From Lactarius indigo (lineage: Eukaryota; Basidiomycota; Agaricomycetes; Russulales; Russulaceae), in assembly GCA_025766275.1 (NCBI GenBank), contig JAFKAC010000163.1:37965-101964 (forward strand): a DNA stretch of 64,000 nucleotides, given 5' to 3'. The notes under the pieces were generated by a model. It did not search any database. It saw only the letters and a list, made by a program, of their open reading frames with translations, and was not told the DNA's origin. Position 1 is the stretch's first letter. Every line of letters begins with the position of its first letter. Shown here one piece after another: positions 58,034-64,000 of the stretch. Position numbers and translations under genes: made by a program.

Positions 58034-59674
58034 CTAGAAACGCTCAGAATCGACATTGACGTTAGTCCCCATTACACGTTTCACTATTTCTTCCTCCATC
58101 TTCCGAGCGCCAGCTCGCCGCCCCTTCAACCTCTCCAGCCCGCTCCTGAGGCTCTTCATATGAACATGAATTGGTATGGTTTCACCAACAAGCTGGGGAG
58201 CGGCCACGCGCTCACGGAGCTCTTCCATGTCCTCCGCCATCGTTTCCAGCATTTGCAACGCCGCGACTACATGGGCAAGTGCACGATCCCGATATCCGCC
58301 AACGCCTTTGAGCAGAGCGCGATGTTCGTCCATTTTGTTAAGTTCTTCTCTGTTGCCACCTAGGATTGTCCACAGCTGTGCGAGGAGTTCTCCTCTGGCC
58401 GCGGAGATTGAGCTGTCTTCACGAGAAACGACTTCGTGGATAGATTTTAAGTGTTCCTCTAGTTTATTGAGATCAGATATAGACACCTCGGCCTCCAAGA
58501 CGAGACGCTGCATATTGGCCGACAGTGTGTTCATCGCTTCGGTGAAGGTTCGCACAACAACTTGTTTAGCTGCACTTGCAGATTGAGCGAACGGCGAAAA
58601 CCGCCTGAGAGAAAAAGCTGAGGACTTGGAGTTAGCAGCTTCGATTGCGTGAAGAGCATAGTCGTTGACGGCGATGACGCTTCAATTGATTGTCAACATA
58701 AACTATCTTTTAGGATAGAGAATTACGTACTTGTCCACGGCGCCTCCAACTCGAGAGCTGAAGCGCGTGAGCCCACGGCCAACCTTGCGTGCGTCCTTGA
58801 CAAACTCGCCCAAGGAGTCCGCGAGAACGTCGCGACTATTGAGGTTGCTGACACGCACTAGCGTCACGAGGTCGCTTGTCGCAATCTCGGCTTTCTTTAT
58901 TTCGAGGGCGAGTCCAGGGCCCTCTACAGTTTCGTCGAGAAGCGACTCGAGTGTCTTGCTTTCGACATCCAAGAGGCGTGGAAAATCGGCCCTTCGAGGG
59001 ACACGATTTGAAGGTGAAGTGGGATGGGCCTGGGGGGTGGGGCAGGCGAGCGAAACGATTGGAATGCTGCAAATCGGTGCTAGAGCAGCTCCGATGGTTC
59101 CTGAGGCAATGGAAATGGCGTATGTGCAAGCAAAGATAACGAGGACAAAAGAAATTGGTGTCTTCAACATGCGTAACACCGCGCTGAGTATGTCTGAGAC
59201 GTAACGCAGCGTATCCAAAGCCAGGGTTCCGAGGCCTGTGCTCGGAATGGCTGCTGACTGAGGCGGCAGTCCCGGTAAAACTGCGTTCTCAGGGTACTTG
59301 GGCAGGGGTACGGGAGTCAAGCGTTCCGGGGCCTGGCCTGGAATGGTTGCTGGCTGAGGCGGTCCAGCGATAAAACTGGATTCTTGTGGTACTCGAGCAG
59401 GCGTACGGGAGTCTCCATGAATATTCCGTCTGGAAGATGTCAGTGAAGTTGGTTTTCGTCTGCGTACACTACTTCTTGTAGCGCTTCTGAGCGAGTTGGA
59501 GGGAGTGCTCAACGTAGACGGCGGTCTGGAGGGACGATTTGGTTCGTCGTCCTCAACATCCTCCCACGAGTTGTCATCTTCAGGGGTTTCCTGTCGTTTT
59601 CTTTCTTGTTCGTCCAAAATCTGGGTCATCTTGTGCAGCGAAAGTAAGAGACGCCTGTTCAGGTTGGTGTCCAC
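58034..59674 (-). CDS. membrane protein with coiled-coil tail, unknown
   Basis: Two exons joined at an intron of about 54 bases (58679-58732 or so) give some 500 residues. Order: a Glu/Asp-rich start (SWEDVEDDEPNRPSRP), a Ser/Arg-rich disordered part, a Pro-rich part (PVPLPKYPENAVLPGLPP), one or two membrane segments (TPISFVLVIFACTYAISIA), then helices GPGLALEIKKAEIATSDLV, GVGGAVDK, and a long helical tail (MQRLVLEAEVSISDLNKLEE, GGYRDRALAHVVAALQMLE, MKSLRSGLERLKG). It looks like an uncharacterised basidiomycete membrane protein; the layout resembles nuclear-envelope or organelle fusion factors but I claim no family. The start is uncertain: an ATG at about 59629 or an upstream exon near 59690 are both possible. 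It is divergent from LAA1. Confidence 0.6.
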
Positions 59675-59794
59675 CTGTTGTACTCATGGTTGACATGCTC
59701 TTACCACGTGATCCCACCCGCGCAATTACCGTACTTCTGCCCAAATATATGCGCGTTATCACCTGATGAAGTGACCTCCGGCCGACAGTGAATC

Positions 59795-62700
59795 ATGGAA
59801 TCGTCAACGACTGAATTCTCCATCGACAATAGGTCTATTGACGAGGCATGTTTCTACTCGTTGTCTAGTGGTCGATTTCTCACATTTCCTATCTGTAGTC
59901 TCAACTAACGGGCGATAGCGGAGAGGTATACCTGTTCCAGTGGCTAGCATCCGTAGAACGATTCTTGAGGACGGCCTCTCCCGTGTGCTTTCATGTTTAA
60001 TTCACTCCGCTTATTCCACTCACAGGCACATAGGAGGATGTCAAAGCAGCCCAGAAAGACCTTGAGGCAAGTCTGATCAATGTCGTCACTTCACGCGAGC
60101 CCTACCCGGCCCCTGGACGCGCACTACGCAACCTCGTCGCGAGTTGTTTCCTGGTCTTGTACACCCGTGGGGATTCCAAGAATATGTTTGACACCCTCAT
60201 TGCCTTTCTGAAAGTTGCTGGCGATTTCAAAGCTCCAGCGGATAGAGACCAACACAAGATGTGAGTTCGTCCCCATAATTCCATGACTAAGATATATATT
60301 TCGTGTTCAGAGCGTCACTATATTGCATCGGGGAATTAATGAGCACATTCGGAACACAAGTACGCACCATATACCTTGTATGACAGCGTCATTGACCGCG
60401 TCTCGGAAAGGTCATGTCCTTCATGACTGAGATCGCCATCGTAGCCATTCGGACGTGTAAATCATCCGGTGCAAGTATTACTACACAAGCCAATTGAATA
60501 TATTCTCAATAGCGTCACTCCCTTCTAGCCCATCTCCCTACGTTACCACGCAGTTATCGCCCTCCGAAAGTCCCTCTCGACAGCACGACGCGCCGCAACT
60601 GATGCCGTAACGAAAGATATCGTGAAACAAATGAAGTCTGCCCTCAACGACAAGTCTCTTCCTGTCAGGCGTGCCGCTTGCGAGGTATTTCCTGTCCGCG
60701 TATTCTATCGTGTACCGTCCTTTCTCACAGTCCAGGTTCTAATGGTCATGTATCCACTCCCCGGCGGAGACTGGGTGGCCTCGGAAATTGAATCTATTGT
60801 CTCCTTATGTGTAAAGTCTATCGAGACCGCCGATCAAATCACTCGACACTCCCTCGCGCAGCTTGTCGGCCTTGTCCTCTCCTCGTCCCAGGCCCCGGTC
60901 GTCATTCCTGTTCAGGACTCTGCAAAAAAGAATAAAAAGGAGCAAGAGGAAGATGATGACCCGGCGCCTGCTGCTGCGCCAACGGGGGAAACTAAAACGA
61001 TTCTCACACTCTATGAAATGCTGCGTCAGCTCTCGCTGCACTTCAACAGACCGCAGACAACGCACAAAACTCGGGTCGGCATTTTGATCTCTACGCCGCA
61101 TTGTTCACCACGCTCGGGCCAACATTCGTGGAGACAAACTACGGGATTATCATACAACATCTCATGTCTGAGGTTGTAAATGCCTCGCGCAGCTCTACAA
61201 CGCGATACGAAGTGCTATTTACCCGCCGCCTCGTCGGCGTCTTGCTCAGAGACCTCATCGGCGTGCGCATGCTGAGCGAACGCTCCCAGATAGCTGCGAT
61301 CCAAGAGCTATCGAAGGTTTATCTCAAGAGGTGGCCTGCGTTATTGCATGGGTCAACGGCGCCAACTGCTCACGTGCTTACCATTGTGCTAAAGGAGGTT
61401 GCTGGTCTGCTTCAACAACTTGGGAATGCGCCCCCTCCCGTGCAGGTGGGAGAGCCCGCACAAGATATGTGAACACACTCTTACCTACTATATTACAGGA
61501 AGCCCTCACTGAACCTCTCGTCACGCTTCTCGCTCATCCCAGCCATACTGTCCGTGTCCACGCTGCGTGGGCTTTGCGCATATTCTGCTTCTCCGCACCG
61601 CTGCGCCTTCCTAAGATTGTGATCAATGCCGTCGAACTGCTTCAGCGTGACATCAATCTTCTCACTAGCCAATCTCAAAGTCAGACATCGCCATCAGATC
61701 TGACATCCCGTGCTTTAGGTCATGCTTACGGCCTTGCCGCGCTCGTGACTGTTATACCAGAGAGGCCACTCTACGTATCATACGATATCAGTGCCAAAGT
61801 ACTCGACATGGCCATCACGCTACTGAAGCGCACTGGCGAACACACAGTCACACTGGCGGGTGTGGAAGTGGAGACAGCTTGGACGTGCATCGCCGCGCTC
61901 ATGACACTCGGTCCGAAACTTTGTACGGGCACACTTACCACAGTTACTTGTCCTATGGCGGAACGCACTACCGAAACCGCCCTCGAAGGATTCCGTTGCG
62001 CGCACTCCAACAGAATGGGGGTTTCTGCTACACGTACGTGAATCAGCACTTGGGTGCAATCCTCGCATTTCTGCGACACAATGCGCCTACACTGGTCACG
62101 CTCGACGTCGCGCGTCGCCTCACCACCTTGCTTAGCAATGCTTTCCTCTTCGCGAAATGCGTTTGCCGCGCAAGCATCGCACATGGAAGATCTACTTCGC
62201 AGGAGCAGAACACTCACGTGCATCAGGTGCAGCATCTGATGGACCGTCCCTTCGCTCCCGCGAGGCGCTACTCCGGCGTAGGGTGTTCCAGTGCTTCACT
62301 GTTTTGGGGGCAACAAGCGTTCCTGAGGCCACGCAGGCAACACTATTACAATCCGTAATCTCGCTCGTGCCAGTATCGAGGGCTTTACGGGAAGCTCGGT
62401 ACAGGCGGCGATTGCCTCGTCCTCAGGGTCGTTCGTATCGTTGTGGACAACGTTCGATGGTTACGCGTATGGTTTAAACCGCAGCCGAAGTATCTGAAGA
62501 TGCCTCCCCAACGGCGGACAACCCCGAGGAACCATCATTCGGAAAGTATAGATTGAACAGGGACTCGTTCGAGGCCTCTCTCGATAATATGGTAACAAAC
62601 GTTACTTTTCTTGCTGCGACGGGATATGTTAAGCTGATAAGGTGCACTCAGCTGCGTATGCCAATCCTTCAATCCGCTGAACACGACCCGTTGTCGATCT

Positions 62701-64000
62701 GCCAATCGCGAGACCTCACCGCAGAGTCTTTCTGGCCAGAATTCCCTCCACCTTTGACACAGGCAGTCGACGCAGCGCTGGCACTCTTCGCTCGCTTACT
62801 GCCCCTGCAGACCCGACCTCCGCGGCTCGCCTCATTGCGTTGATGATTGACTCGGTAAAGTCTCCAAAATATGACAAGAATATAGGAAGAAAGGCGGCCG
62901 TGCAAGTCAATGCCACCATTGCCATCTTACTAGCCCTGAGACAGGCAATGGCGTCCCCGTCAAAGCACATCCGCGAAGTGTTTGGGAGCCAGGTGTTACC
63001 GCGCCCCTCTCGACCTTTTTGAAGGTGTGTCCACTTTGACGAATGGAAGTTTGGTTCTCAGCTATTTTCTCCCAGGATGGCCTCATTGAAGGAGATCCCA
63101 TCTTGCGTTCTGCTAGCAGCGAGGCTCTTGGTCGCCTTGCGAGCCTCTCTGACAATCAGTTCCTCGTCAGCTTAATGAAGACTTTGGTCGATCAAGTGGT
63201 CAACAACCGGGACCCACAAGGGCGCGCGGGGTGCAGCCTGGCATTGGGGGCTATCTACGACCACGTCGGAAGTCTGGCTGCAGGACCTTTACTCAAAACG
63301 ACGGTCAACATCCTCATGTCATTAAGCAAAGATGCACACCCAGTTGTACACTACTGGGCCCTGCATTCGCTGTCTCGGGTCGTCAATGCCGCCAGCCTGG
63401 CGTATGCTCCTTATGTTTCCAGCACCTTGGGAATGCTATTCAAGGTCTACGTCTCACCGTCACACGAGCTGGAAGGCGGAACTCTGGTCAATTCGAACAT
63501 CAGTGGTGATTTGCCGGCCTACCAAGCCACGTGCCAGATTATCGATGCCGTCATCACTGTCTTGGGACCTGATATCCAAGAATCGACCCGTACCCGTACA
63601 CTCATACTTGACATTGTACGACGTCTTGCAAGCGAAGAAGACGAGGGCATTCGCGTGGAGGCCATTCGATGCATCCAGCATTTTCTCTTATTCGCACCAG
63701 AACACATTGACGTTCCCGAGTTGATTACACAATTCCGCACGCACCTAAACTCTTCCCGGCGCCCACTAAAGCTCGCCTCCATTCATGCACTGTACCAGCT
63801 TGTACAGAAGGACGCGTTGCTTATATCCAAGGTGGGAGGAGATCGGCTAGTAGAAGAGTTGTTTGCGATGTTGGACGGGGACCCCTCCATTGAAGGCGTG
63901 CGCAAAGTTATATCAAGCTGGATGAAACAGACGGTGGTTTATAATCCATCAGCGTGGATAGACCTGTGCCAGAAGATCATGTCAAGGACGACAGCATCGC
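59795..64000 (+). CDS. LAA1: LAA1/HEATR5-like HEAT-repeat protein, 3'-partial
   Basis: Very large HEAT-repeat protein that helps localise the AP-1 clathrin adaptor; only its first part is present, the gene continuing past 64000. Start MESSTTEFSIDNRSID (59795). Then YLFQWLASVERFLR, AAQKDLEASLINV, ALRNLVASCFLVLYTRGDS, ASLYCIGELMSTFG, PISLRYHAVIALRKSLSTA, KSLPVRRAACE, MYPLPGGDWVASEIES, YEMLRQLSLHF, YGIIIQHLMSEVVN, EALTEPLVTLLAHP and HAAWALRIFC. From about 61911 to 63003 the conserved reading frame (FVRAHLPQLLVLWRNALPK, LGAILAFLRHNAPTLVTLD, SLRSREALLRRRVFQCFTV, SVQAAIASSSGSFVSLW, NIGRKAAVQVNAT) is interrupted by at least seven one-base frame changes. From about 63066 to the edge it is clean (DGLIEGDPILRSASSEALG, YWALHSLSRVVNAASLAY). 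Protein sequence is well conserved throughout. Confidence 0.82.

Noticed and set aside
61331..62843. Several consecutive open frames that could be called separate genes
   Set aside because: All are pieces of one LAA1/HEATR5 protein read in alternating frames, so they are treated as one interrupted gene.

Overview
The window is nuclear DNA of a filamentous basidiomycete, most likely an agaricomycete. Nearly every gene is split by 45-70 bp GT-AG introns. The encoded proteins include fungal and basidiomycete types: a Crinkler-type kinase, a PX-PB1 protein, a BTB protein, arrestin-like proteins, ATG22 and a fungal C2H2 family. I see no rRNA, tRNA, CRISPR array, prokaryotic operon or intact transposon. 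Gene models were built by joining exons by eye with splice-phase checks; intron positions are inferences, and domain assignments rest on remembered family motifs because no search was run.

Left part (1-20 kb) is accessory in character and gene-sparse. It holds a bacterial-type siderophore synthetase of the IucA/IucC (NIS) class (523-2685), a pair of diverged direct repeats (2779-2944 and 3701-3869), a minus-strand chimera that joins a BTB protein in frame to the N-terminal part of translation factor eIF4G (4185-6118), a nine-exon 2-oxoglutarate/Fe(II) oxygenase (6688-8244), and a divergently placed DENND6-like Rab GEF (9048-11176). From 11.2 to 20.3 kb only weak or degenerate coding signals and one C2H2 zinc-finger gene (17176-17769) are seen.

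Middle part (20-34 kb) starts with housekeeping genes: COQ9 (minus) and eIF3j (plus), then PWP1 (minus) and ATG22 (minus). eIF3j and PWP1 were probably once convergent neighbours. They are now separated by about 6.5 kb flanked by two direct copies of their shared 3' junction (22133-22699 and 29173-29716). Between the copies lie a Crinkler-type atypical kinase with two N-terminal header domains and a decayed, 5'-truncated copy of the cell-fusion gene PRM1.

Right part (35-64 kb) is dense and mostly housekeeping: arrestin-like 1, MIC60, a conserved coiled-coil protein, NUP54, two tandem arrestin-like genes, a METTL21/EFM-type methyltransferase, a PMP47-type peroxisomal carrier, a SEC14-like CRAL-TRIO protein, a PX-PB1 protein, a 4-kb gene-free stretch, a membrane/coiled-coil protein, and LAA1/HEATR5, which runs off the right edge and carries a cluster of frame changes at 61.9-63.0 kb.

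The two most unusual items are the BTB-eIF4G chimera and the duplication-flanked island with the double-header Crinkler kinase and dead PRM1. The genes do not form one pathway; the right half is a mixture of membrane-traffic (LAA1, DENND6, SEC14, arrestins), mitochondrial (MIC60, COQ9) and peroxisomal functions.
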